Below are positions 9,818 to 19,176 of a DNA stretch of 64,000 nt, one piece after another. Both the position numbers and the translations under genes were made by a program. Position 1 is the stretch's first letter. Each line of letters opens with the position of its first letter. The stretch comes from Glaciecola sp947496235 (GTDB lineage Bacteria > Pseudomonadota > Gammaproteobacteria > Enterobacterales > Alteromonadaceae), in the NCBI RefSeq assembly GCF_050306235.1, contig NZ_JBLWFH010000011.1, positions 67,094 through 131,093 of the forward strand, read 5' to 3'. The notes beneath the pieces are model-generated. The model was not told where the DNA came from. It searched no databases and saw only the letters and a list, made by a program, of their open reading frames with translations.

Positions 9818-10341
9818 TAAGGTGTCTCCTTGATTACGCTTGGCGTATTTAAAAGCGACAAGGTGTGTTTGATAATTTCAGAAACAGCTTGGATCACCAA
9901 ACTCAAGGAAAATAAAAATATGAAGGTTTTAAGTAAAAACACCAAAGGTAGCCCTCCAGGCTCCATGCTCCCTTCAAGCAGAGACCAAGATTCGGCAACA
10001 TAATCAATACACACAATTGCAATATACAGGCTTACAGGCAACATAAAACACAAGCTACCGAGTAAGTTTACCCAAGTTTTTTTGCGATTAGTGAACCTGC
10101 GGTAAAATATATCGACTCTTACGTGACCATCCTGTTGATAGGTATAAGCTGCGCCGAGTAAAAATACTGCGGCATGAAGATAGGTCACCGATTCCTGAAG
10201 TGCAATCCATCCGAGGTTAAAGCCATAACGCAATACCACAATAATGAACATTAATAGCGCCATCACAATAGTGGCATAACTAATAAACCGCCCCATGAGA
10301 CTATTAATACTGTCTATGAACGCAGATATTTTAAGTAACAT
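9817..10341 (-). CDS. TRAP transporter small permease (DctQ family)
   Basis: This is the small membrane subunit, 174 residues with four hydrophobic helices, which partners the DctM subunit. The segment RYGFNLGWIALQESVTYLHA and GHVRVDIFYRR are typical of DctQ proteins. It is the first gene of the Q-M-P operon and overlaps the next gene by one base. Confidence 0.93.
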   Translation of the reverse strand: MLLKISAFIDSINSLMGRFISYATIVMALLMFIIVVLRYGFNLGWIALQESVTYLHAAVFLLGAAYTYQQDGHVRVDIFYRRFTNRKKTWVNLLGSLCFMLPVSLYIAIVCIDYVAESWSLLEGSMEPGGLPLVFLLKTFIFLFSLSLVIQAVSEIIKHTLSLLNTPSVIKETP

Positions 10342-10473
10342 AATGAATTAGTGTTATTTTTTTGTAGCCGCATTGTGTCACAAAGTTAAACACTTGAAAA
10401 TCTTAGAAAGGGGTTTTAATTAGAATCAGAATGATATTGTGTAGATTGTTGAATATTTGAGTCAGACTGAGTC

Positions 10474-10491
10474 AGCAAGCTCTCGCTTGCT
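10474..10491. terminator. Hairpin downstream of fklB
   Basis: AGCAAGC-TCTC-GCTTGCT lies about 20 bp past the fklB stop, and an outer GAGT/ACTC pairing extends the stem. No T-run follows on the - strand, so termination is plausible but not certain. Confidence 0.4.
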
Positions 10492-10509
10492 AACTCTAAA
10501 ATAATAAAA

Positions 10510-11130
10510 CTAGGCGTTTACTTCCAATAGTTCTATATCAAATACCAAGGTTGAATATGGACCAATTGCAGCACCTGCACCTTGCTCCCCATAAGCGAGA
10601 TGATGAGGAATATGCAAGCGCCACTTATCACCAACAGACATAAGTTGAAGGGCTTCCGTCCAACCTTTAATAACACCATTTACTGGAAATTGAGCAGGTT
10701 GACCTCTGTCATAACTGCTATCAAACACGGTTCCATCGATTAGGGTGCCATGATAATGAGTGGTTACTGTAGATGCAGCAGAAGGGCTGGCGCCGTCGCC
10801 TTTTTCTAACACTTCGTATTGAAGACCAGACTCGGTTACTGTAATTTCATCTCTTTTAGCATTTTCCGCTAAATAAGACTCACCTTCGGCAACCACAGCA
10901 GCAAATTGTTCTTCTTTTGCCGCTTGCATGCGTTGATGAATTTCATTAAAGGCAACACGTAGCTCATCATTGCTTACTTGAGGCGCTTGACCGCCAAAAC
11001 CGTCTTGTATACCCGCAATAACTACCTCTAAAGCCATACCTTCAAATGGATTAGATGCTAGTTGTTGACCCATTTGATAACCGATACCATAACTGGCATG
11101 CTCTTCGATACTAGAATATTTTTCGCTCAC
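10510..11130 (-). CDS. fklB: FKBP-type peptidyl-prolyl cis-trans isomerase FklB
   Basis: This enzyme isomerises Xaa-Pro bonds in folding proteins. It is 206 residues long, the same as I recall for Escherichia coli FklB. The N-terminal dimerisation part (about 1-95) starts EEHASYGIGYQMGQQL, and the C-terminal FKBP domain carries VTTHYHGTLIDGTVFDSSYDRG, FPVNGVIKGWTEAL and PHHLAYGEQGAGAAIGP. No signal peptide is visible. It is a single gene divergent from ppc. Confidence 0.94.
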   Translation of the reverse strand: MSEKYSSIEEHASYGIGYQMGQQLASNPFEGMALEVVIAGIQDGFGGQAPQVSNDELRVAFNEIHQRMQAAKEEQFAAVVAEGESYLAENAKRDEITVTESGLQYEVLEKGDGASPSAASTVTTHYHGTLIDGTVFDSSYDRGQPAQFPVNGVIKGWTEALQLMSVGDKWRLHIPHHLAYGEQGAGAAIGPYSTLVFDIELLEVNA

Positions 11131-11326
11131 AAAAATCCTTGATTGTTTTTCTAAAGTTTAAAGATATAAGAATACCATATTCTGAAATTCAATCCTAATT
11201 CGAACAAAAATGTAGTAATATTACGAAAATTTCGCAGTTTAATGCTTGTTGTCTTAATTGCAAAAGGCCTACAAAACAGGCTAAATTAAGACAATCAGCG
11301 CCAATAAAAAAGGAAATTTAGTCATT

Positions 11327-13942
11327 ATGAAGCAAGATCTCGTCGCTCAATTAAAAGATACTATTAAGTATTTAGGCGCCACTTTAGGTGAAACTATAGA
11401 AGCTGAATTAGGTACTGAATGGCTTGAACGAATAGAAGCAATTCGCCACGATGGCAGAGCCTCCTCTAATGGCAACGAAGATTGCACTAAAAAGCTCGCT
11501 GCTACTATCTCATCATTGGATAACCAATCACTGTTAACCATAGCACGAGCCTTTGCCCAATTTTTGACGTTGGCCAATATTGCTGAGCAGGAATTTAATA
11601 CTGAAGCCCAGCAAGAACAAAGTTTAAAAACTTATTTAGACAAGCTCATCGAACGCAAAGACGATATTCCAGCGGATAAAATTCAAGCGGCAATTAATAA
11701 GCTTAATATTGACCTGGTATTAACAGCTCACCCAACGGAGGTGACGCGAAGAACCAATATTCATAAGCACAGACAATTAGCCAGTCAATTATTGAAACTC
11801 CACAGTAGCGAATTAACCGAAGTCGAGCAGCGCAGAGTGAAATCTCGAATAGGCGATTTAATTGCACAATCTTGGCATACAGAAGAAATTCGCTCAGTGC
11901 GCCCTACTCCTGTAGATGAGGCTAGATGGGGATTTTCAGTCATTGAAAATTCACTATGGGAAGCCGTTCCTGATTTTATGCGTGATCTAGATGATTTCTT
12001 GCAAACGAATTTTCAACAATCTTTAGCGTTAGACGCGAAACCTGTACAATTTGGTTCTTGGATGGGTGGAGACCGCGACGGTAATCCATTCGTAACATCT
12101 ACAGTGACTCAAGAAGTACTCTTTAGAGCAAGACGTCGAGCGGCGAAGTTGTTCTTACAAGACCTCAACCAATTGTTTGTCGAGCTATCGATGAATAAAT
12201 GCAATGCTAGTGTTCGAGAAATAGTCGGTGACGCAAAAGAACCTTACAGAGAATTAATTAAACCCCTGATTGATAAATTTGAACTTACGCGCGAAGGGCG
12301 CGTTGATGCAAGTGAATGGGTGCAATCAAATGATGAACTATTAACCCCGCTGACTCTTTGTTATGAGTCGTTATGCGAGTGTGGCATGCGTGTGATTGCA
12401 GACGGACTGCTGCTAGACACCATTAGACGTGCCTACGCTTTCGGCACAAACTTATTAAAACTCGACATTCGACAAGACAGTCAGCGTCATGCCGACGTGT
12501 TTAGTGAATTGACTAGATACCTGGGTCTAGGCGACTACAATCAGTGGGAGGAGGTTGATAAACAAGCTTTCTTGTTACGAGAGTTAAGCTCTCGTCGCCC
12601 ATTGATACCCCAAAAATGGACGCCTTCTGAAGAAGTCCAAGAAGTATTAGATACTTGCCGAGTAATCGCAAAAAATGATAAGGCTGGTTTTGGTATTTAT
12701 ATTATATCCATGGCCAGTGAGCCCTCTGATGTATTAGCCGTGCAACTTTTATTGAAAGAAGCAGGCGTCGACTGGCCGATGCCAGTAGCACCATTATTTG
12801 AAACACTGGACGATTTAAATAATTCTCCACGTGTAATGCAGTCTTTATTGGATATTGATTGGTATCGCGGATATATCAACGGTCGTCAATATGTGATGAT
12901 AGGATATTCGGATTCAGCTAAAGATGCGGGTTCACTTGCTGCCGGCTGGGCTCAGTACACATCACAAGAAGCTTTAGTTAATCTAGCCCGACAGCAGAAT
13001 ATCGAACTAACCCTTTTCCATGGTCGCGGCGGCACTATTGGTCGTGGGGGTTTACCAGCAAAAGCTGCCATTCATTCTCAACCACCAGGCTCTCTGGATG
13101 GTGGCTTTAGGGTAACGGAGCAAGGTGAAACTATTCGCTATAAATTCGGTATGCCACAATTAGCCAAGAAAAGTCTATCCTTATATGCATCTGCAGTGGT
13201 TGAAGCCTTAACCTCACCGCCTCCTGCACCTAAACAGGAATGGCGTGAAATCATTGGCGAAATGGCAGATAAGGCGCGCGACAACTATCGCGGCATCGTG
13301 CGAGAGAGCAAGGACTTCGTGCCCTATTTCCGCGTCGCGACGCCTGAACAAGAATTGGGTAAGCTGCCCTTAGGTAGTCGCCCGGCAAAACGCAAACCCC
13401 AAGGCGGAATTGAGAGTCTTCGAGCGATCCCTTGGATCTTCGCTTGGGCACAAACCCGTTTAGTACTGCCAAGTTGGCTAGGCGTTATGCGTGCAGTCAA
13501 AGCCGTTAACACTGAAGAGAATGCAGCTACGGTTCAAGAAATGATTGAGCAATGGCCATTCTTCGCCTCTCGATTATCAATGCTCGACATGGTATTCAAA
13601 AAAGCCGCGCCTAGTATTTCTGAAGCCTACGACAAGCGATTAGTGCCAAAAGAACTCGCTCATTTTGGCGAAGCTTTGCGCGAAGAGTTAAAAGAAAGTA
13701 TGCAAACCTTGCTGACCATTACTGGTCACGAGCATATGATGGAAGATGATCCTCACGGTCGCACATCAATGAATATTAGAGCAACATACTTACAACCTCT
13801 GCATTATCTGCAAATCGAGTTACTTGATCGCATCCGTAAAGCTGAAGCATCAAATTACACCGATGATGATGTGACCACTCTAGAGCGCGCCATGATGGTA
13901 GCGATTACGGGTATTGCTGTGGGAATTCGAAACACAGGTTAA
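11327..13942 (+). CDS. ppc: Phosphoenolpyruvate carboxylase
   Basis: This cytoplasmic enzyme carboxylates phosphoenolpyruvate to oxaloacetate, refilling the citrate cycle. At 871 residues it is near the usual bacterial length of about 880. The catalytic His lies in VLTAHPTEVTRRT, the substrate loop in GSWMGGDRDGNPFVT, and FHGRGGTIGRGG is the second signature. The C-terminus ends RNTG, as in active PEPCs. The next gene starts only 3 bp downstream, suggesting cotranscription. Confidence 0.98.
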   Translation: MKQDLVAQLKDTIKYLGATLGETIEAELGTEWLERIEAIRHDGRASSNGNEDCTKKLAATISSLDNQSLLTIARAFAQFLTLANIAEQEFNTEAQQEQSLKTYLDKLIERKDDIPADKIQAAINKLNIDLVLTAHPTEVTRRTNIHKHRQLASQLLKLHSSELTEVEQRRVKSRIGDLIAQSWHTEEIRSVRPTPVDEARWGFSVIENSLWEAVPDFMRDLDDFLQTNFQQSLALDAKPVQFGSWMGGDRDGNPFVTSTVTQEVLFRARRRAAKLFLQDLNQLFVELSMNKCNASVREIVGDAKEPYRELIKPLIDKFELTREGRVDASEWVQSNDELLTPLTLCYESLCECGMRVIADGLLLDTIRRAYAFGTNLLKLDIRQDSQRHADVFSELTRYLGLGDYNQWEEVDKQAFLLRELSSRRPLIPQKWTPSEEVQEVLDTCRVIAKNDKAGFGIYIISMASEPSDVLAVQLLLKEAGVDWPMPVAPLFETLDDLNNSPRVMQSLLDIDWYRGYINGRQYVMIGYSDSAKDAGSLAAGWAQYTSQEALVNLARQQNIELTLFHGRGGTIGRGGLPAKAAIHSQPPGSLDGGFRVTEQGETIRYKFGMPQLAKKSLSLYASAVVEALTSPPPAPKQEWREIIGEMADKARDNYRGIVRESKDFVPYFRVATPEQELGKLPLGSRPAKRKPQGGIESLRAIPWIFAWAQTRLVLPSWLGVMRAVKAVNTEENAATVQEMIEQWPFFASRLSMLDMVFKKAAPSISEAYDKRLVPKELAHFGEALREELKESMQTLLTITGHEHMMEDDPHGRTSMNIRATYLQPLHYLQIELLDRIRKAEASNYTDDDVTTLERAMMVAITGIAVGIRNTG

Positions 13943-13945
13943 CCT

Positions 13946-14458
13946 ATGCCTTTTAGTATCGGTTTAATAAATCCTAAAGCGGCTACCAATGTAGCCGCTA
14001 TTCTTCGAGCAGCAGGCTGTTTCGGTGCTAGTGCGATTTTTTACACTGGCACTCGGTTTCGATTTGCTAAAGATAATCATCCTCAGTTTGCGCAAGATAC
14101 CAAAGAATTTCGCAAAAAAATTCCCACCGTAGGGGTTGAAAACCTTTTCGATTTTGTGCCCGCAGGCGCCAAAATTGTAGTGGTAGAATTGGTCGAAAAT
14201 GCACTTCCTTTACCTGAATTCTCTCACCCCGAAAATGCTTTTTATATTTTAGGCCCGGAAGACGGAAGCGTGTCTCAAGCCATTGTCAACAAAGCTGATG
14301 CCGTTGTTTATATCCCCTGCCGCAGTAATTTAAATCTTGCAGCCACAGCCAGTGTTTTGTTTTATGATAGATCAGTAAAACTAGGTTACGATAATTCAAA
14401 AGATGCGATGGATAAGGCCAGAGACAATAATAATAATTTGACTTGGCGTAAAGACTAA
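13946..14458 (+). CDS. SPOUT (TrmH/SpoU) family RNA methyltransferase
   Basis: This putative S-adenosylmethionine-dependent RNA 2'-O-methyltransferase has a 170-residue trefoil-knot domain without an added RNA-binding domain. Its SPOUT motifs are NPKAATNVAAILRAAG (motif 1), FYILGPEDGSVSQAI (motif 2) and YIPCRSNLNLAATASVLFYDR (motif 3). The target RNA is not evident; it is not close enough to TrmL or TrmH for me to name it. It follows ppc by 3 bp. Confidence 0.85.
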   Translation: MPFSIGLINPKAATNVAAILRAAGCFGASAIFYTGTRFRFAKDNHPQFAQDTKEFRKKIPTVGVENLFDFVPAGAKIVVVELVENALPLPEFSHPENAFYILGPEDGSVSQAIVNKADAVVYIPCRSNLNLAATASVLFYDRSVKLGYDNSKDAMDKARDNNNNLTWRKD

Positions 14459-14459
14459 A

Positions 14460-14480
14460 GGCCTAGTTAGCCACTAGGCC
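14460..14480. terminator. Hairpin between convergent genes
   Basis: GGCCTAGT-TAGCC-ACTAGGCC is an 8-bp perfect stem just after the methyltransferase stop and before the convergent PEP-CTERM-like gene. Three T follow on the - strand. It probably ends transcription in both directions. Confidence 0.5.
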
Positions 14481-14523
14481 AAATTAGTATCCAAGTTAAG
14501 TCTTTAACAGGTAAAAAGCTGAC

Positions 14524-15252
14524 TCAGATTCTTCTTAAGAACAAGATGCCAAACGCAGTTAGCACAAAAAATAGTGCCGTTGGTGCATTTACGCTTGAAG
14601 CTAGAAGTTGTTGGGAACTAGTTTCAACCTGAAACTCCCTAATGTCATCCGCTTTTTCTTTAGACACTAAATCTAATGCTTGTTTTTGAGAAATGATGAC
14701 TTCACCATCTCTTTGCGGATTGTCCCGACTGAGTGCACCATTATTTAATTCAGAGCTTGTTTCAACACGCGAATTATCGTTTGCCAGATTAGTTTTCTCA
14801 AAGCTGCTGCTCTCCTGTAGTTCGGTTGTCAGATTTGAATTTCCAGAGTTGCTTAGGGAACTAGTGTCTAAAAAGGTTAAAGCTTGTGAACTAAAAGACT
14901 GTGAATCTGTGTTACTCCAGTTTAGCCCTGTATCAGTTACCTTGAAACTGCTCACGCCCGTTATAGTTTCATTTACTCCATCATAAAAAGACGAATTGAG
15001 AGGTGCTAGTGCAATTGACGCCATGGCCGTTTGTTCGTGGGATTTGTCGAAAAATTTGTCGTCAGGACCAGATGTATTTACCGCTCCCTTATATTTAGGT
15101 TCAGAATAGCCAAAGGTATAATTAACAGGCCCTGACACTCTAATGCCGTTTTCTCCTCCGGCTATGTTGTCATAGGTAAGGTAAGCTGCGTTTGCAACTG
15201 AAATAAGCGACAACAAAAAGCAACTCAATAACATCTTACAGTACATCTTCAT
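14524..15252 (-). CDS. Secreted protein with PEP-CTERM-like sorting tail
   Basis: I do not recognise a known enzyme here. The 242-residue protein has a signal peptide (about 1-22, ending VANA), a Ser/Thr/Asn-rich low-complexity middle (about 110-200), and a tripartite C-terminus: a short VNAPT motif, a hydrophobic helix ALFFVLTAFGILFL, and a terminal RR. This layout is that of PEP-CTERM-type substrates cleaved by exosortase, with NAPT replacing the usual PEP, so surface or matrix export is an inference. No exosortase gene is in the window. It stands alone, with hairpins on the 3' side. Confidence 0.7.
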   Translation of the reverse strand: MKMYCKMLLSCFLLSLISVANAAYLTYDNIAGGENGIRVSGPVNYTFGYSEPKYKGAVNTSGPDDKFFDKSHEQTAMASIALAPLNSSFYDGVNETITGVSSFKVTDTGLNWSNTDSQSFSSQALTFLDTSSLSNSGNSNLTTELQESSSFEKTNLANDNSRVETSSELNNGALSRDNPQRDGEVIISQKQALDLVSKEKADDIREFQVETSSQQLLASSVNAPTALFFVLTAFGILFLRRI

Positions 15253-15457
15253 ATTTGTGATCCATTTAACGCGTTAATATCAAGGACCAGAATGCACAAA
15301 GAGTGCCTGAATAATTATTATATATTTCAGTGGGTTAAATTTTAAGAAAAACCAATAATGCAAATATTACTGATTAAATTGTAATAAAGGCCTTTTACCA
15401 AACAGATTGCAGGTGGAAGGCTAAACGATAAATGTTAGTTATCGTCATAAACCTAGA

Positions 15458-15490
15458 CCAAGCTAATACCCTGGATAGGTATTGGCTTGG
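15458..15490. terminator. Hairpin downstream of the M1 peptidase
   Basis: A 13-bp stem, CCAAGCTAATACC with GGTATTGGCTTGG (one non-Watson-Crick pair), lies 20 bp past the peptidase stop. There is no T-run on the - strand. Confidence 0.45.
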
Positions 15491-15509
15491 CGGTTTAGAA
15501 AAAAGCTAA

Positions 15510-17396
15510 TTATTCAAAAAAGTCTTCATTCGCTTTTACCGTTAAGGGATGATATCCCGGCTTTGCTTCTTCAAACGCACGTTTTGCGAAAGCTTTACCT
15601 TCAGGCGTTTTAGCTAGTTCACGATATAGCGGTTTCACTAGTTTATTACGCCCTATAGATACAAGGTAAGTGTATAAACGGTCGTAAGCGGGCTTGTATT
15701 CATTCGCCACCGCGATCATTAACCAACTATGTGCAATTTCATTATTCCTGCTTTGGGTTAATTGAAAGCTGCTATCAAGTGCATCCAATTGGGCCGCTGT
15801 TAACACTTCTGGCATATTATTTAAAAAATATAGCCATTCATGCACTGTCCAATTGTCTGTTTCAATGTCTGTGGCTTGAAGGTCGCCGGCAAGCCAAGCG
15901 GTTCTAGCTTGATCTACCTTTTCAAAAGCATCGGATACGGGTACAGGTGCACCTTGAGGAATTCCTGGTTCAAAAATCCATTGATGGATACGCTCTTTAC
16001 TTAATTGCTGTGGGAATTTTGCAATCAGGGTCTGATTTAAATAGTCAATAAATTGGTCCGTGGTGATACTTTGAAAGGCAAAATGAGCAAAATAATCGAG
16101 TAAAAACTGGTCAAAGTTATCTCGACCCACTTTTTGTTCGATCTCTCGTAAAAACAAAGCACCTTTTTCGTAAGGGATATTTGAGAACACATCATCAGCG
16201 TTACGCCCCCGAAGATCAATCGCCATAATCTGGTCATTCTCAGGCAAACTCTCAATATCCGCTTGTAGATCCTGATAACCTAATACAGCTTCCATGTTGT
16301 ATCTGTCATTTCCATAAATCATTTCCATGATGCGGTAGGTTAAATAAGTGGTAAAACCTTCGTTCAACCACAAATCGCGCCAAGTCGCGTTGGTCACTGT
16401 ATTACCAGACCAACTATGGGCCAACTCATGGGCTATCAAGGCAACAAGACTTTTATCGCCCGCAATTACTGTGGGGGTAATAAAAGATAATCTAGGGTTT
16501 TCCATGCCGCCAAACGGGAAAGAAGGAGGTAGAATCAGTAGGTCATATCTGTCCCAACTGTAATCACCATAGGTTTTTTCTGTCACTTCTAACATAGCTT
16601 CAGTGTCAGCAAACTCTTCAGCAGCTGCGTCTAAAATGGCGGGTTCTGAATATACGCCGGTGCGTTGTCCCATGGCTTTAAATTCAAGATCGCCTATGGC
16701 TAACGCAATTAAATACGATGGAATTGGTTGCGGCATATTGAAGTTATACACGCCATCGCGTTCAGTTTCAGGGTCATTGGCCGCACTCATGACAGCTAAA
16801 AGTTCCGTCGGTGTACGTATAGTTGCTGCATAAGTAACTCTAACCTGAGGTGTATCTTGTAGCGGAATAAAACTTCTCGCATGCACAGCCTGTGCTTGTG
16901 TAAACAAAAATGGATGTTGTTTGCCTGCTGTTTGAGTTGGCGTTAACCACTGCACACCTGAGGCATCCGGTGAAGTCGCATATTCAATGGTAACCTGATT
17001 AGCACTGGTGCCTACTTCTATATTAAGGGCTTGACCTAATTCAGGTTCTTCTTCACCAATAGAAAAATCTACGGATTGATCATTTACAGAAACTTGCTTG
17101 ATGTCCAGTTCTCGAGTATCCAAGATTAGCTGATGGGCGTTTTCTTTTACGCGCTCAAAAGTTAAGGTTGCTGTTCCGTAGAGCTGCTTTTGATCAAAAT
17201 CAGCACTAATATCTAAATCGATATGACGCACTATCATTTCATCTGGGTTTGCAAAAGAATGATAATCCGTACCAGATTCTATATGTTGCTCTAAGGGTTC
17301 TACTGCCTTTTCAACTTGGCTTTCAGATGTTGTTACATCTGAGCATCCAAATAAACTCCCCGCCATAATCAGGCCGGCAATTATATGCTTATTCAT
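15510..17396 (-). CDS. M1 family zinc aminopeptidase, lipoprotein
   Basis: This metallopeptidase removes N-terminal residues from peptides. It has 628 residues. The lipobox SLFGC near residue 18 predicts anchoring to a membrane facing the periplasm. The substrate motif GGMEN (FPFGGMENPRLSF), the zinc site HELAHSWSGN and the third ligand in NEGFTTY are intact. A C-terminal helical domain fits the leukotriene-A4-hydrolase-like branch of M1. It is a single gene with its own promoter region. Confidence 0.93.
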   Translation of the reverse strand: MNKHIIAGLIMAGSLFGCSDVTTSESQVEKAVEPLEQHIESGTDYHSFANPDEMIVRHIDLDISADFDQKQLYGTATLTFERVKENAHQLILDTRELDIKQVSVNDQSVDFSIGEEEPELGQALNIEVGTSANQVTIEYATSPDASGVQWLTPTQTAGKQHPFLFTQAQAVHARSFIPLQDTPQVRVTYAATIRTPTELLAVMSAANDPETERDGVYNFNMPQPIPSYLIALAIGDLEFKAMGQRTGVYSEPAILDAAAEEFADTEAMLEVTEKTYGDYSWDRYDLLILPPSFPFGGMENPRLSFITPTVIAGDKSLVALIAHELAHSWSGNTVTNATWRDLWLNEGFTTYLTYRIMEMIYGNDRYNMEAVLGYQDLQADIESLPENDQIMAIDLRGRNADDVFSNIPYEKGALFLREIEQKVGRDNFDQFLLDYFAHFAFQSITTDQFIDYLNQTLIAKFPQQLSKERIHQWIFEPGIPQGAPVPVSDAFEKVDQARTAWLAGDLQATDIETDNWTVHEWLYFLNNMPEVLTAAQLDALDSSFQLTQSRNNEIAHSWLMIAVANEYKPAYDRLYTYLVSIGRNKLVKPLYRELAKTPEGKAFAKRAFEEAKPGYHPLTVKANEDFFE

Positions 17397-17494
17397 TATT
17401 TCTCTGTCCTATTTATTTTTTATTTACTGCTTGTTTTTCTTTTTACCTAGCTTGCGGATTTTGCGTTGCTGGAAGATATAGTTGACGATTTAAA

Positions 17495-17528
17495 ACAAAA
17501 AAGCCAGCAATCTATGCTGGCTCTTTTT
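17495..17528 (-). terminator. Intrinsic terminator of mdh
   Basis: The stem AGCCAGCA/TGCTGGCT (17502-17509 with 17515-17522) is flanked by A-runs and T-runs on both sides and lies about 20 bp past the mdh stop. It could work in both directions. Confidence 0.85.
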
Positions 17529-17545
17529 ATAAGGCTAAGTACTGA

Positions 17546-18484
17546 TTAGTTATTAACGAAATCAACGCCTAATTGAATATCACCACGTAATCCATCAAGC
17601 ATGTCTTCTTTCGCTTTTTGTTCAAACGCGCTTAATTCGCCATATGGTAAAATTTCTTCTACGCCATTTTTACCAAGACGTACTGGGTGAGCAAAGAAAG
17701 GAGCATCATCGCTTCCATCAACTTGAACATAGGTATATTCAGTTACAGCTTCACCTTGCATTGCTTTAACCAAAGACAAACAGAATCTTGCAGCTGCTTG
17801 ACCCATAGACAAAGTAGCAGAACCGCCACCAGCTTTGGCTTCAACAACTTCTGTACCTGCATTTTGGATACGTTTGGTTAATGAAGCAACTTCGTCGTCA
17901 CTGAAACTAACGCCTTCTACTTGAGATAGAAGAGGTAGAATAGTAGTACCAGAGTGTCCACCAATTACAGGTACATGAACTTCTGATGTGCTCTTACCTT
18001 TTAATTCAGCAACAAAGGTTTCAGAACGAATAACGTCAAGGGTTGTTACACCAAAAAGTTTGTTTTTGTTGTACACGCCTTTTGCTTTTAATGCTTCAGC
18101 GGCAATTGCCACAGTAGTATTTACTGGGTTAGTGATAATTCCGATACAAGCGTCTGGGCAGTTATCACCACAAGCTTCTACTAGATTTTTTACGATACCA
18201 GCGTTGATGTTAAACAAATCAGAACGATCCATTCCTGGCTTACGAGGTACGCCAGCAGGAATTAATACAATATCACAACCTGTTAGGGAATCTGCTAACT
18301 CATCTTTCCCGTAACCTTTAACCGCAACGTCAGTTGGAATATGGCTTAAATCTACTGCAACACCAGGTACAACCGGTGCTACGTCATATAAAGATAACTC
18401 TGAACCTGCGGGTAGTTGGGTTTTAAGCAACAATGATAATGCTTGACCAATACCACCTGCTGCGCCTAATACGGCTACTTTCAT
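17546..18484 (-). CDS. mdh: Malate dehydrogenase
   Basis: This enzyme interconverts malate and oxaloacetate with NAD+ in the citrate cycle. The 312-residue protein is the length of E. coli Mdh. The dinucleotide site is GAAGGIGQALSLLL, the mobile loop IPAGVPRKPGMDRSDLF carries substrate arginines, and the catalytic His is in PVIGGHSGTTILPLLSQ. A strong GGAGAGG ribosome site precedes the ATG. It is divergent from argR, the same arrangement as in E. coli and Vibrio. Confidence 0.98.
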   Translation of the reverse strand: MKVAVLGAAGGIGQALSLLLKTQLPAGSELSLYDVAPVVPGVAVDLSHIPTDVAVKGYGKDELADSLTGCDIVLIPAGVPRKPGMDRSDLFNINAGIVKNLVEACGDNCPDACIGIITNPVNTTVAIAAEALKAKGVYNKNKLFGVTTLDVIRSETFVAELKGKSTSEVHVPVIGGHSGTTILPLLSQVEGVSFSDDEVASLTKRIQNAGTEVVEAKAGGGSATLSMGQAAARFCLSLVKAMQGEAVTEYTYVQVDGSDDAPFFAHPVRLGKNGVEEILPYGELSAFEQKAKEDMLDGLRGDIQLGVDFVNN

Positions 18485-18680
18485 GTTTCCTCTCCTGAAT
18501 TAACGGCAAAAAAATTTGTGCGTGAGATTAATCTAAATAGGGATAAATCTCAATCACCCAATAGTCTGATTGAAAATTTTTATCCATTTGATACCAATAG
18601 AATGCCTTTGCGATTGCCTAAACAGCATCCATCGGGCAGAATAACTCTTCTTTTTGTACTGTTGCGGAGCATAACAGTTT

Positions 18681-19145
18681 ATGAGTACTAACAAACAAGA
18701 CACTTTAATAAAAGCCTTTAAAGAGATGTTGAATTCAGAGAGTTATGGCTCTCAAGGTGATATTGTTAGTGCCCTAAAAGCCCAAGGCTTTGATAACATT
18801 AGTCAATCTAAAGTCAGCCGATTATTGTCCAAATTTGGCGCTGTAAGGGCAAGAGATGCTAGAGGCGACATGGTCTATTGCTTACCACCAGAACTTGGCA
18901 TGCCGACCGCTAAGAGTCCGCTAAAACAGTTAGTGTTAGATATAGTCCACAACAACGCCATGATCATTATTCGTACCAGTCCAGGCGCCGCTCAATTAAT
19001 TGCACGCCTTTTAGATTCGTTAGGTACGGCTGATGGCGTTTTGGGCACAATAGCTGGTGACGATACGATTTTTATTGCACCAGTAGACATATCCAAGATT
19101 GAAACCATACGGCAACGAGTGCAAGACCTATTCGATAATGTATAG
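18681..19145 (+). CDS. argR: Arginine repressor
   Basis: This arginine-responsive repressor is hexameric. It has 154 residues: an N-terminal winged helix (about 1-70, with SQSKVSRLLSKFGAVRARD) and a C-terminal arginine-binding oligomerisation domain (TSPGAAQLIARLLDSL and LGTIAGDDTIFI). It is divergent from mdh across 196 bp. I did not find a convincing ARG box in that gap by eye. Confidence 0.97.
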   Translation: MSTNKQDTLIKAFKEMLNSESYGSQGDIVSALKAQGFDNISQSKVSRLLSKFGAVRARDARGDMVYCLPPELGMPTAKSPLKQLVLDIVHNNAMIIIRTSPGAAQLIARLLDSLGTADGVLGTIAGDDTIFIAPVDISKIETIRQRVQDLFDNV

Positions 19146-19176
19146 CTGTACTCTCAGCATAGAATTGTAGGTATAC

